A stretch of 64,000 bases of DNA from NCBI RefSeq assembly GCF_030247185.1, contig NC_080571.1, forward strand, positions 166,195,547 through 166,259,546, in the 5' to 3' direction. The notes beneath the pieces are model-generated. The model searched no databases and was not told the DNA's origin. It was given only the letters and a program-made list of their open reading frames with translations. The DNA is from Malaya genurostris. Lineage: Eukaryota > Arthropoda > Insecta > Diptera > Culicidae. Positions 12,501-23,153 of the stretch are shown one piece after another; positions within the stretch are counted from its first letter, which is position 1; the number at the start of each line of letters is the position of its first letter. The position numbers were made by a program, and so were the translations under genes.

Positions 12501-12792
12501 ACGGTTTAATTCTTTTTAACTTATGTGCAGTATCAAGGCTAGCTTCGGGAAGACATATACGTTCTTGGTTTTTACCTGACAAACCAGGGTTGACACTGGC
12601 TTCCTCATTAATCTCAGGAAAATCGACAAATACTCCTGGACGAAGTGGACAGCTTTGTGGTAACATCTGTAATTGAGACATCACTTTCAGCGAGGGTGCA
12701 GTATCAATCCCAACTTCGGGGGGACATATACGTGCAAGAGTTTTACCTGACAAACCAGGGTTTTCACTGGTATACGAACATGAGGAGTCCAT
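9598..12792 (-). pseudogene. CR1-type ORF2 (endonuclease-RT) with three in-frame stops
   Basis: From ATG at 12792 to the terminal stop at 9598, a single reading frame of about 1065 codons is interrupted only by TGA (11574-11572), TAA (11301-11299) and TAA (10749-10747). No frameshift is needed. Domains in order: an N-terminal region with an internal duplication (NPGLSGK…RIC.PE twice, 57 residues apart), endonuclease (YYQNVRGLRSK, VLTETGLDD, CGDYNQP, DAHHPAL), RT (SFSPGPDGIPA, YMFPVFKNGDRRN, DLKAAFDRIDH, SGVPQGSNLGP, YADDLKLY), thumb and C-terminal domain. No RNase H is seen. Catalytic YADD is intact. Relatively recent decay. Confidence 0.8.
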
Positions 12793-12807
12793 AATATCGA
12801 CAAATTG

Positions 12808-14214
12808 CTAAGAATAGTCAATTCTCAGCTTGGCCATTTTCAGGCGCTTCAGGAGAAGCGGGCATTCCATGCTCCATACAGGGTGGCAAGCTACAGTTGC
12901 TTCGACGGTAGATTGTGACGATTCGATAGATTTTATACAATTAACACATTTCTCGTAATTAGAGTTGCAATCCTTAACTACGTGGTTTTCGGCACATTTT
13001 GGAGAACAAATAGGCTTATTGCAGGTGGATTCTTTATGACCATACTCGGAGCAATTGTAACAACGGAAAACATCGACATCTTCATAAATTCGGCAACGAT
13101 CCCAACCGATGAGCACATATTGCATTTTCAGCAAGCAATTATAGGTGCGGGCGTCAGTTTCAAAAACTACTGAAACAGAATTATTTCGAACATGCTCTCG
13201 TTTATAAAATTTAATGAATTTTTTAGTACAAGATTCAGGCAGACTGTTTTGCTTTTTTATTTTTTCAGTAAATTCATTTTGGTCGAAGTCTACAGATATT
13301 CCGATAATTTTTATCCTAGGCTTCAGTGGTTTTTGAATTTCGATGTCATACTTTTCAGATAACAGATCTCTAGAAGTAGATGCAAGTTTAGAGGCGTGGT
13401 CACTGGAGATGCACCTTACGGCCACCGCTCCATGATCTTTGAGCTTCACGTTGGTTACAGAAAACGTGGTTGGATCTAAATTGCTTCGAATGTCAGTTTT
13501 GGTGATGTCAGCTATCTGTGATGTCTTAGGTTTAAAAATAACAGTTTGTTACAGTTTTTTCACCACTTTTGATTTTGAACTGGATGTTTTCACAGTGAAA
13601 TCGGAACAATTGGAATCAAATTCAGGGTCGTCTGCAACATCTCGATCAATTCTACGGCGTTTTCCAGATCTTAATAGACCACCTTCAATAATTGTCGGAA
13701 AACCATTATTGCTGTGCTTTGTTAAGTTGCCAGCTACTGTTTTCGTACTACTTCGCTTCGGTTTAGAGCAAGATAAATCAGTATCACCAGACACTACGTT
13801 AGCATACGAATTATTTGTCTTGGAGATATCTGTTTTGGTTGGCACTCACTTCACTTTTTACTGCTTTCTTGATAGCGGATTTCACATGCGTGAGCAGAGA
13901 TCGTTCAGCCTCTGAAATTCCAGCTTTTTTTTTTGTGAAGTTTATCTTCGAAGCCACCAACAGCATCACCAAGAACTTTGATCATCTCAGTTAGTTCAGC
14001 ACACTTTATCAGAACATCATTCAGACTGAGTTGTTGTTTACGACACTCGAAACATGAATTTTAGAGCAACGTTATTTTTTATTGCATTAACTCCTGAATT
14101 ATTCATATCGGAGCATTTGGAGTGCAAGATACGCATGCAACCTCCGAAACAGTATACACGATCAGTTTCGGAGGAGATCCGCTGCGTGCAAACATCACAC
14201 TGTACAGTAGCCAT
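12808..14214 (-). pseudogene. CR1-type ORF1 with PHD-like finger and CCHC knuckle
   Basis: Likely start is ATG at 14214. The N-terminus shows a Cys-rich zinc-finger pattern (CDVC…VYCFGGCM.ILHSKCS) like the PHD domain described in some CR1 ORF1 proteins. The middle frame (13845-13549) is basic and polar. The C-terminal frame (13449-12808) has an RNA-binding region and zinc knuckles (CYNCSEYGHKESTC, then CSPKCAENHVVKDC). Several frameshifts separate these blocks. It probably binds element RNA. The stop lies 16 nt before the ORF2 start. Confidence 0.65.
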
Positions 14215-14343
14215 GGCTATTGCAACGACCTAGCTTCACACTTATTGATTCGCCCGAGTGCGGGCTGATAAGTAAACAAAACCGCACTGCTTGCGGCTTT
14301 TGTTCTCTGGAGCACGCACTAAAGTAATATTTTCAGATCGATA

Positions 14344-14710
14344 CGGTCGGGCCGTGGACGGGTATCGAAAACGTCGGTTTCGGGAGAACTTCCATCGTCG
14401 GGGAACGTCGGTGTAGGCTAGATCCATCACCGGGGACTAGTCGAGTAGACGCCACAACACCGATTCGAGTCGTCGGGACATCAGCGAACCGGACGCCATG
14501 CTCCAACCGGAATCGCAGAGCAGACCTCGGCACTGCTTCGGGTGTCCCGCGTGGCGTAAAAAAGGAAACGCTCAGTCGGTGTAGGCTAGATCCATCGTCG
14601 GGGATCAGCCAAAGGTGGATCGAGATGGATGAAGAGAGAAACCCAGGAGCTCATTTTCTCAAAAACGAAGAAGTGCATGAGCACAGCTGAGATGGTTAAA
14701 GAGAGCAGGA
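14344..14710 (+). repeat. R1 copy B2 3' UTR, second part
   Basis: Continues the R1 tail after the CR1 insertion (CGGTCGGGCCGTGG, matching 18620 in copy C). It holds two more tandem-repeat modules (cores near 14410 and 14575) and one unit of the GAGCTCATTTTCTC duplication. It stops near 14710, where ORF1-type CAGCAGCAACA sequence begins. Confidence 0.7.
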
Positions 14711-14987
14711 GATCATTTTCGGTCAACAGCAGTCACCGCAGCAGCAGCAACAGATGCACGAGCCAAAGCAGAATGTGTTGAACAAAACAATGCAGAAGCC
14801 GAGATTATTAGAAGCGAAAAGTTTAGTGGATGAGCTCCATAGTTTCGTGGACGCAAGGAGGTAGTATCGGCCGTCAGAGTACGAAACGATAGTAGAACGA
14901 GCAAACACAGCGGAACTTACATTAACATCCGCTAAAGTTGCCGCGATCACGAGCTCTCTGAAGGAGGGAGGCACCAGTGCAGCTCCG

Positions 14988-15887
14988 GTGAGCTCAACGA
15001 AACAAGGGAAAGAGGGGGTTGCGGGGGTGGATAATGTCTCTGTTTCCATTACTTCAAAAAGGCCAAGAACATCTCCAGGAGACGATAGACCAGGCGGTTC
15101 CAAGAGACCTATACGCCTAGACGAGGACTGTGGAATTCTGTTGCTGGCCGGAAAACAGAGAAAAAAAAGAGTCAGCAAAAGCGAAAGGAGCGGAGAAAAT
15201 TGGAGCAGAAGGAGAAAGAAAAGTCTGTGCTTCGTCAAAGGACATCAAAAAGGGACGCAGTTCTCGTCAAGGCTAACGAGACTGCGACGTACGCAGCAAT
15301 CCTCAGAAATGCTTTTCGAGTTGAAAAAGGACCCTACCGTCGACAGCTCGACTATGAAGGAGTTCTTGGCTAAATCGTTGGGTGAAGGAGCGGAAGTGAA
15401 AGCTTTATGCCCGGAAACGATGATTATATGCTAGGACCTAGATGAGGTCACCTCATCAGAGGAGCTAAGCGGTGCACTCAAGACACAGTGCAACCTGGGC
15501 GACGTGCAAATTATGATCCGTCTAAGGAAAGCATATAGTGGCACACAGACCGCGTTGATTCGTCTACCAACAATTGCTGCTAACAAGGCATTGGAGGTAG
15601 GTAAAATAACGATCGGATGGTCGCGGTGTCTACTGAGAGCTGTACCGCGAGTGGAAAAGAGAGCGGAAAGATGCTTCAAGTGTTTGGACTTTGGACATCG
15701 AGCAGGAGCTTGGAAAGGCCCCGACAGATCCAAAATGTACTGGAAATGTGGAGGGATGGGTCATGTTGCGAGAGACTGCACGCAAAAACCGAAGTGTATG
15801 CTTTGCACTTCGGAGGAGGGAGATGATCATCAGACCGGTTGCTTCAAGTGCCCTGCCTACAAGAGGGCGACTGCGGGCCAACAGTAA
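14988..15887 (+). pseudogene. R1 copy C ORF1 C-terminal region
   Basis: One frame from about 14988 to TAA at 15885-15887, broken by TAG at 15432-15434. The first part is frame-corrupted before about 15300. From there it matches copy B ORF1 (EMLFELKKD, ANKALEVGKITIGW). Knuckles: CFKCLDFGHRAGAW (second-last position Trp where Cys/Asn-Cys is expected, so the first knuckle is damaged), WKCGGMGHVARDC, CMLC…H…C. ORF1 and ORF2 overlap at TAATG (15885-15889). Confidence 0.7.
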
Positions 15888-18109
15888 TGGAGATAACCCA
15901 GATAAATCTGAATCATTGTGATACCGCACAGCAACATCGATGCGACCGAACTGAAAAGAAGAATGGTGATGGCTTGCGACACCACAATGCTGCGAAAATC
16001 GGAACCAACGAATAGCCGCCGCCCAGCTTACTGGTGGAACGAGACGCTCAGTACGTTACGAACCCCGTTCGGTTTTTCGGGAAGCTAGGTCCGCTTTCAA
16101 ACGAGAGATTAGGCGTAGCAAATCAAATTGCTACAAGAGACTGTGTCGAGAAGCAGACGCCAATCCCTGGGGGCACGCGTATCGAGTTGTGGTGGCGAAA
16201 ATCAAGGTTCCGTCCACCGTAGCTGAAATGTGCCCGAACAAGTTGAAAGAGATCGTGGAGTGTCTCTTCCCGAAGCACGACCCGACTACTTGGCCACCAA
16301 CACCGTATGGCGAAGAAGAAGCCTACTCTGCTGATGGGCAAATTTCTAACGAAGAGCTTACACAAGCCGCAAAGCGACTGAAAGCCAAGAAAGCTCCAGG
16401 CCCGGATGGGATACCAAACGTGGCGTTTAAAACCGCGGTTCTGGCGTATCCAGACATGTTCCGAACTGTGTTACAGAAGTGCTTGAACGAAGGCAACTTC
16501 CCAGACATGTGGAAGATCCAGAAGGTGGTGTTGCTGCCGAAGCCAGGTAAACCACCGGGTAATCCTGCCTCACATAGGCCCATTTGCCTGCTGGACACAC
16601 TTGGGAAACTTCTGGAAAGAATTATTTTCAACAGGTTGATGAAATGCACTGAAGGCGAACGAGGATTGTCGAACATGCAGTTCGGTTTTCGTGGCGACGA
16701 TTGATGCAATCCGGACAGTGCTTGAGAGCGCTGAGAAGGCGTCCAAACAGAAGTGAAGCGGTGACCGATACTGCGCCGTGGTTACAGTGGACGTGAATAA
16801 TGCTTTCAACAGTGCCAGCTGGGAGGCCATCGCCACAGCACTACACCGAATGCGGGTCCCAGATTATGTTTGCCGAATCCTAAAGAGCTATTTCCACAAT
16901 AGAATCCTGGTGTACGATACGAACGAAGGACAGAGGTCAGTGCGAGTGACGGCGGGCGTCCCTCAGGGATCCATTTTCGGTCCGACCCTCTGGAACGCTA
17001 TGTGCAATGGGGTCTTGACACAGCAGCTTCCCAGGAAAGTGAAAATCGTGGGCTTCGCGGACGACATATCGTTAACGGTGATGGGCGAGTCTCTCGAAGA
17101 AGTGGAGGCCTCGGTGACAGAGACGATAAGCACGATTAAGGGCTGAATGAACGGAATCAAGCTACAAATAGCTCACCACAAAACGGAAGTGTTGTTGGTG
17201 AGTAAATGCAAGTCGATCCAGCGTATCGAGATAGATGTAGGAGACATGCTATTTCAACTAAGCGAGCTCTGAAACTTCTCGGAGTGATGATCGACAACCG
17301 GTTGAACTTTAACTGCCTTGTCGACTATGCCTGCGCGAAGTCCGCGAAGACGATAAATGCAATAACGAGGATCATACCGAATGTCGGTGGCCCGAGAAGC
17401 AGCACAAGACGTCTGTTAGCTAGTGTATCATCGTCAATACTACGGTATGGTGCTCCTGCCTGGGGAACAGCATTGAAAACAAAGAGGAACCGTGAAAAGC
17501 TGAACAGAGCATTCCGGCTTATGGTCATACGAGTCACGAGCGCCTACAGGACAATATCGTCGGAAGCAGCAAGCGTTATCGCCGGAATGATCCCAATCTG
17601 CATCACTCTGGCGGAGAATATCGAGTATTATCAGCGTAGAACCACCAGAAACGTGCGAACGATGGTTTGTATCGATTCGATAGCGGAGTGGCAGCAGCAG
17701 TGGGACATTACGGAGAAAGGTAGATGGACTCACCGGCTCATTCCACATCTGTCGCCGTGGATGAATAGACAACACGGAGAGGTAAACTTCTACCTAACGC
17801 AGTTTCTATCTGGCCATGGTTGTTTCCGGAAGTATCTGCATCGGTGTGGTCACGCCGCGCTTCCATTTTGTCCGGAGTGTGAGTATGTTGAAGAAACACC
17901 TGATATTCGATTGTCCCCGGTTTGCGGAAGTACGTAGGGAAATGCCTGCCCTAAGGGTGGATAATATATCTGAGGAAATGTGTCGTGATGAAGGCACGTG
18001 GAATGCAGTAAACAAAGTGGTAACACAGATACTCTCGGAGTTGCTGCGAATATGGAGAAGGAATCAGCGAGTAAGCGTCGGATCGAGAGAACTTCCTTCG
18101 TCGGTGTAG
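15887..18109 (+). pseudogene. R1 copy C ORF2 (endonuclease deleted, RT present)
   Basis: ATG at 15887 gives the R1 start (MEITQINLNHC), but after 17 residues the sequence jumps to the endonuclease-RT linker, so roughly 600 nt of endonuclease are lost. The RT is spread over four frame segments: 16189-16704 (KAPGPDGIPN, LLPKPGKPPGN), 16778-17146 (VTVDVNNAFNSASW, AGVPQGSIFGP, GFADDISL), 17206-17937 and 17816-18109 (Cys-His tail CPECEYVEETP). FADD is intact here, unlike copy B2. Inactive because of the deletion and several frameshifts. Confidence 0.75.
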
Positions 18110-19187
18110 TCTTGATCCGTCGTCGGGGACAAGATGAGTAGACCAGGTCATAGCATCGTAAGGATCGTCGGGGAACCGGGCGCCATCTCCCAACCGGAAC
18201 CACTGGACCTACCATGGCATCCTTTCGATCGGGTCGTATAACGGTATCAAAAACGTCGGTTTCGAGAGAACTTCCAGCGTCGGGGAACTCTCTGTCGCGG
18301 TAGGCTAGATCCTTCGGCGGGACCTAGTCGAGTAGCCACCACAACATCGACTTGTGTCGTCGGGGCGCCAGCGAACCAGAAGCTATGCTCCAACTGGAAT
18401 CGCCGGACCGACGTCGGCACTCTCTCGTGTGTCCCGTGTGGTGGTGACTCGGTATCGGGAGAGCCTCTTTCGCCGGGGAACTCTCCGTCGGTGTAGTCTA
18501 GATCTTTCATCGGGAATTAGACGAGTAGATCGTGGCGTAGCACCGTTAAGATAGTCAGGACACCAGTGAACCGGAAGCCATCCTCCAACCGGCATCATTG
18601 GATCGATCCAGGCGTCCTTACGGTCGGGCCGTGGACGGGTATCGAAAACGTCGGTTTCGGGAGAACTTCCATCATCGGGGAACTCTCTGTCGGTGTAGGC
18701 TAGATCCATCACCGGGGACTAGTCGAGTAGACGCCACAACACCGATTGGAGTCGTCGGGGCATCAGCGAACCGGAAGCCATGCTCCAACCGGAATCGCGG
18801 AGCCGACCTCGGCACTCCTTCGGGTGTCCCGCGTGGCGTAAAAGGGGAAACTCTCCGTCTGTGTAGGCTAGATCCATCGTCGGGGATCAGTCGAGTAGTG
18901 TGGCGTGAAGTCGTCAAGGCGCCCAAGGTGGATCGAGATGGATAAAGAGAGAAACGCAGGAGCTCATTTTCTCCCAAAGGAAGAGGTGCATGAGCACAGC
19001 CTTCTCCGAAGTATTGAGCTTAGCTTAGTTCCGGGGGGATCGAGGCAAGATGTCCAAGGTGTTTTAGTTGGTAAGGTTCAGCCAGACCCACTCGCTGGTT
19101 CACAATAGCGGTAGCTTGACAACTACCGAGAGCGGTAGCTTGACAACTACCGTGAGCTGGGAAAATACATAAAGTATTTCACTTTGT
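18110..19187 (+). repeat. R1 copy C 3' UTR, about five tandem modules
   Basis: The most complete 3' UTR in the window. Modules with the TCGGTGTAGGCTAGATCC-type core recur near 18090, 18285, 18480, 18680 and 18850, each followed by ACTAGTCGAGTAG and a GAACCGGAAGCCAT block. A GGTAGCTTGACAACTACCG duplication lies near 19130. The tail ends TTCACTTTGTAAA, as in copy A. Confidence 0.75.
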
Positions 19188-19217
19188 AAAAAAAACATAC
19201 ATACATACATACATACA
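19188..19217. repeat. A-run plus short (CATA)5 target remnant
   Basis: Eight A residues then five CATA units, the same junction type as 888-988. It marks the 3' boundary of R1 copy C in a CATA microsatellite. Confidence 0.8.
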
Positions 19218-19256
19218 AGCTTACTAAAATTACACCTACAAAAAAGATCCCCGTAT

Positions 19257-19482
19257 TAAATCTAAAAAGCCAAATTTAAAAGCAAAAACTGTGCCTCCTG
19301 GTTTGTCAAATTCACAAACCAATCCAGGAACTAGCACAAGAAAAAACAATAATCCAGTGGGCTCCGTTTCACATTCACCAACAAGATTACTCAAGTTTTC
19401 AGAAATTGTAGAATTGATTTTCGCAGCATTCAATATTTCTGAACCTCTAAAGACTCGTAACGGCATTCCTTCCAATAGCTAG
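19257..19482 (+). pseudogene. I-type ORF1 C-terminal fragment
   Basis: Short frame with polar, Pro/Ser/Thr-rich sequence, then FSEIVELIFAAFNISEPLK, typical of the tail just before ORF2 in I-type elements. It stops at TAG 19482. No zinc knuckle remains. Confidence 0.5.
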
Positions 19483-19559
19483 AACTTTTTTGAAACAGTT
19501 ATCAGCTCAATGGCCAGTTCTCTCAGGTTTTGTATCATTTGATGAATAATTTATCATCA

Positions 19560-22287
19560 TGATTCAATCACTGTCCTGGAGTGGAATTGTCGAAGCGTCA
19601 TGCCAAAACTTGATTCATTTAAAGTTTTGTTTCATAGTCAAAAATATTTGCTTTGTGCGAAACATGGCTTACATCAAATATAGCCTAAAATATTAATGAC
19701 TTTAACTTTAAACGTCTCGACCAAGACTCTCCGTATGGCGGAGAGCTTTTAGGAATCAGGAAATGTCATTCCTTTTATAGATTAAACATTTTTTCGACTT
19801 CCGATGTAGAAGTTGTTGCTTGTCAAATAAACATTGAAGGAAAGGACATTTGCATTGTTTCGGTGTATATTCCTCCAAGAGCTCACGTTGGTCAACGACA
19901 GCTTAATGAAATGGTCGAAGCCCTTCCTGCTCCACGATTGATTCTGGAAGATCTCAATACGCACGGAATTATGTGGGGTTCCGTTTACAATGATAACAGA
20001 TCATCTTTAATATATAATATATGCGACAATTTTAGTATGACGGTATTAAATATGGGTAGCATAACACGGATCCCAAGACCTCCTGCAAGTCCAAGTGCAT
20101 TAGATTTATCTCTTTGCTCGACTTCAATTCAGCTAGACAAAATGTTGACTGGATTAAATTCCAAAGTAGTAACACAAGTACCTTGAACTCAATGAAGGAA
20201 GAATATGACTTCCTCGTTTGTTCGATTCTGGAGACCGCAGAACAAGCCCAAACCAAACGATTTTTTGGTCCATCGTCTACCCTTGGTGGGACAAAGGGTG
20301 CTCAGATGTTAAACACGCGAAACAAAATGTTTTCAAAATAAGAAGAAGGAACTCCTCAGAGTTTTGAAAAATTCTTGACTTTAGAAACCAATTAGACATT
20401 TTGTCGAAGGTTTGTCAAGAGAAACCTTTGGAACACGGCCAGACGAATGAGGAATCGTAACGCAGAAAATGAGAGTGAGGAATGCTCGAACCGATGGATA
20501 TTTGATTTTTGCGAGGAAAGTTTGTCCAGATTCTGTTCCTACGCATAGCATTATTAGGGAGTCTTCTAAAAATAATGATTACATTGATAATTCCTTTTCA
20601 ATAGCACTCATGTCTTGTAACAATAACGCTCCTGGGTTGGACAAAATTAAATTCAACTTGGTGAAGAATCTTCCCGAGCTTGCAAAAAGACGTTTGTTGG
20701 AATTGTTCAACAAGTTTCGTGAACAAAATATTGTTCCACCTGACTGGAGGCAAGTGAAAGTTATCGCCATTCAAAAGCCGGGAAAATCAGCTTCCAATCA
20801 CAACTCATATAGACCCATTGCAATGTTGTCCTGCATCAGAAAATTGTTCGAAAAAATTATTCTTCGAAGTCTCGACACATGGGTCGAGACCAACGGTTTG
20901 TTGTCAGCTACCCAGTTTGGCTTCCGTAGAAATAAAGGGACGAATGATTGCCTTTCATTACTTTCGTCTGACATCAAAATTGTCTTCGCTCAAAAACAAC
21001 AAACATGCCTCAGTCCGCTCCTCTATAATTTTTACGTGAATGACATTGACAGCTGTCTAGTAACCCCATGTACACTAAGACAATTGGCAGATGATGGCGT
21101 GGTTTCAGTTACTGGACCCAAAGCTATTGATCTGCAAAAACCATTGCAAGATACCTTATATAACTTGTCCGTTTGGGCTGTTCATCTGGGTATAGAATTC
21201 TCTGCGGAGAAAACAGAACTGATCGTCTTTTCAAGAAAGCATGATCCCGCGCAGCTTCAGCTTCATATGATGGGAAGAATGATCCAACAGGTTTTGACTT
21301 TCAAATACTTCGGGGTGTGGTTTGATTCCAAATGCACGTGGGGAGGACAAATTAGGTATCTGATAACAAAATGCCAACAAAGAGTAAATTTTCTTCGAAC
21401 AATAACAGGATCTTGGTAGGGTTCTCATCCGGAAGATCTAATGAAATTGTATCAGACAACGATACTTTCAGTGATGAAATATGGATGCGTTTGCTTTCGT
21501 TCCGCTACAAACTCCCATATTATCAAATTAGAGCGAATTCAATATCGTTGTTTGCGAATTGCTTTAGGCTGCATGCATTCGACACATACAATTAGTCTTA
21601 AAGTTCTGGCGAGAGTTCTTCCATTGAAAGATCGTTTTTGGAGCTTTCATCGCGACTGCTAATAAGATGTGAGGTACTGAATCCCCTGGTAATTAATAAC
21701 TTCGAAAGGCCAGTTGAGATTCAATTTCAAACAAGATTCATGACAGTATATTTTTACCATATGTCACAGGAAATCGACCCTTCAAGATATATTCCTACCC
21801 GTGACAGCCTTCTAAATGTCCCTGACTTAACTTTATTTTTCGACGCATCCATGCAGCACGAAGTGCGTGGAATCTCGGAACACCTACGCTCGATGGAAAT
21901 CCCAAAAATATTTACAAGTAAATTCAGGCATATTAACTCTGAGAAAATATTCTATACAGACGGATCACGAATTGAATAGGCTACTGGAATGTTTAACAAT
22001 TATGTCCGGGCTTCATTTAGGCGTCAAGAATCTGCATCTGTTTATATAGCAGAGTTAGCACCAGTTTATTATAGTTTGAGTGTAATCGTCACATTATCTC
22101 CAAACCATTATTTTCTCTTCACAGATAGTCTGAGTGCAATTGAAGCCATTCGCTCAAACGCTGCTAGGAAAAATGATCCCTTTTTCGTGAGCAAAATAAA
22201 ACAGTGCCTGAATGACTTATTGAATAATAATGATCAAATCACAATAGTTTGGGTCCCAGCGCATTGCTCCATTCCTGGCAATGAAAT
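19560..22287 (+). pseudogene. I-type ORF2: endonuclease, RT, RNase H remnants
   Basis: Endonuclease pieces: VLEWNCRSVMPKLDSFK near 19575, VYIPPRAHVGQRQLNEMVEA and MWGSVYND (19863-20186). The SDH end is deleted near 20165. RT (20469-21419): NAPGLDKIKF, RPIAMLSCIRKLFEKI, TQFGFRRNKGTND, then a deletion removing motif A and QGS, then LADDGVV in place of FADD. RNase H: FYTDGSRIE (in-frame TAG just after), ELAPVYYSL, FTDSLSAIEAI, VWVPAHCSIPGNE. At least five frame changes. Not functional. Confidence 0.7.
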
Positions 22288-22491
22288 ATATTGCCTATGA
22301 AATAAACGTATTTGTGAAAAAAATCTGTATAAAAGAAACTTCTTAAACGTTATGAACAGTACAATCTAGCATGCGTTTATCGATCTCCACTTTAATTTAG
22401 AAATAGAGGATATTTATCCGCAGAGCTTTGCTATAGAAAAACGTACCATAAAATGACATAACGCAATTTGACATGATGATTGCCTTTTTGT
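22288..22491. other. Unassigned AT-rich sequence
   Basis: About 200 bases between the I-type remnant and the GTCGTGAATACGA repeat. No coding signal, terminal repeats or similarity to other parts of the window were recognised. Confidence 0.5.
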
Positions 22492-23055
22492 CGTGAATAC
22501 GACTTACTTTACTATGGGGTGCCTTTTCAAAATTTACCCACTGAGAGAGTGATAAGTTTTTTAACGTGAATATCTTGTTGTATCTAACGAATCAACATAA
22601 TTATTGCTACATGCCATCGGAAATATGATCACAATTTTATGATAAAATATTCAGTTGTGTGACATAATCTCAAATAATTCAAAATTAAACTTTTCTGAAA
22701 TGTTTGGTATAAACGAGTATCAAAGAGGATAATTCATAAGGCGCGTTTGCCTTTCTCGTATTTTTAAAGCTCATAGCTCAGTGATCTGTGGAAGGATTTA
22801 TATAATCTAACTACCAACAGAATCGAAATTTTTCCACTTAAACGTGTATAGCAAAGGCATTGAAGTATTTCAATAGTACACTATTGAAAAACCTGTCTCA
22901 TTTGACTGATGTCAACACCAGCCAATCAGAACGCGTTCTGAGGAAGAGAACAAAATATCTGCTGCTGTACAACCGCCCGTTAGGACCGCCCATTAGTGAA
23001 AAAGCTACAAACGAAATCACATAAAAAGAAATTTCTTAACAAAAATTGAATCATA
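22492..23055 (-). repeat. GTCGTGAATACGA repeat, copy 1, right-end module
   Basis: Begins GTCGTGAATACGAC and matches the reverse complement of 48000-48500 (end of copy 3), including the CACTCTCTCAG, TATGGGGTGCC and GCTCATAGCTCAGTGATCTG blocks. It contains CCAGCCAATCAGAACGCG (CCAAT box on this strand). The TATA/octamer block is deleted in this copy (CAACCGCCCGTTAGGACC). The Jockey insertion breaks the repeat near 23055. Confidence 0.7.
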
Positions 23056-23153
23056 TTCGTCATCTAGCACTCGATGTGGATAGACGAATAACCTACTACG
23101 ACTAATTTCGATGTTGTTTTATTTTTATTCGCAGTTGTCTACCTACCCAAGCT

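Larger units (their letters stand above)
9366..14343 (-). mobile_element. Near full-length CR1-type non-LTR element
   Basis: Minus-strand element of about 5 kb: 5' UTR (about 14215-14343), ORF1 (14214-12808), 16-nt gap, ORF2 (12792-9598), 3' UTR ending in a TAAA-type short repeat (seen here as TTTATTTATTTATTTG at 9366). Short-repeat 3' ends, a PHD-like plus zinc-knuckle ORF1, and an ORF2 starting with LYYQNVRGLRSK are features of the CR1/T1/Q group. No clear target duplication is seen. Jockey superfamily in the wide sense is the alternative label. Confidence 0.7.
4676..14710 (+). mobile_element. R1-clade element copy B2 (partial), split by LOA and CR1 insertions
   Basis: Second R1-clade copy in the same orientation. 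It enters at the linker between endonuclease and RT (LSAEEL, then KPRNGRRPAYWWN, a block already present at 3860-3900 in copy B) and runs through RT to the stop at 8806 and a 3' UTR. It is interrupted by a minus-strand LOA element (5373-7264) inside RT and a minus-strand CR1 element (about 9366-14343) inside the 3' UTR. The 3' UTR stops at about 14710 without reaching its CATA end and is joined to ORF1 sequence of copy C. Confidence 0.7.
14711..19195 (+). mobile_element. R1-clade element copy C, 5'-truncated, ending at (CATA)n
   Basis: Third R1-clade copy: ORF1 from its Gln-rich N-terminal part, ORF2 with most of the endonuclease deleted, RT, a complete 3' UTR and an A-run at 19188-19195 followed by CATA units. 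It is a diverged relative of copy B rather than a duplicate, since protein identity to B is clearly partial. Confidence 0.75.
19218..22287 (+). mobile_element. Decayed I-type non-LTR element with RNase H
   Basis: Starts directly after the CATA remnant with the C-terminal part of an ORF1, then ORF2 with endonuclease, RT and RNase H. The 5' part is missing, internal deletions are visible near 20165 and 21000, and the 3' end is lost within RNase H at 22287. I-clade is inferred from the RT plus RNase H layout and protein style. Confidence 0.7.
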
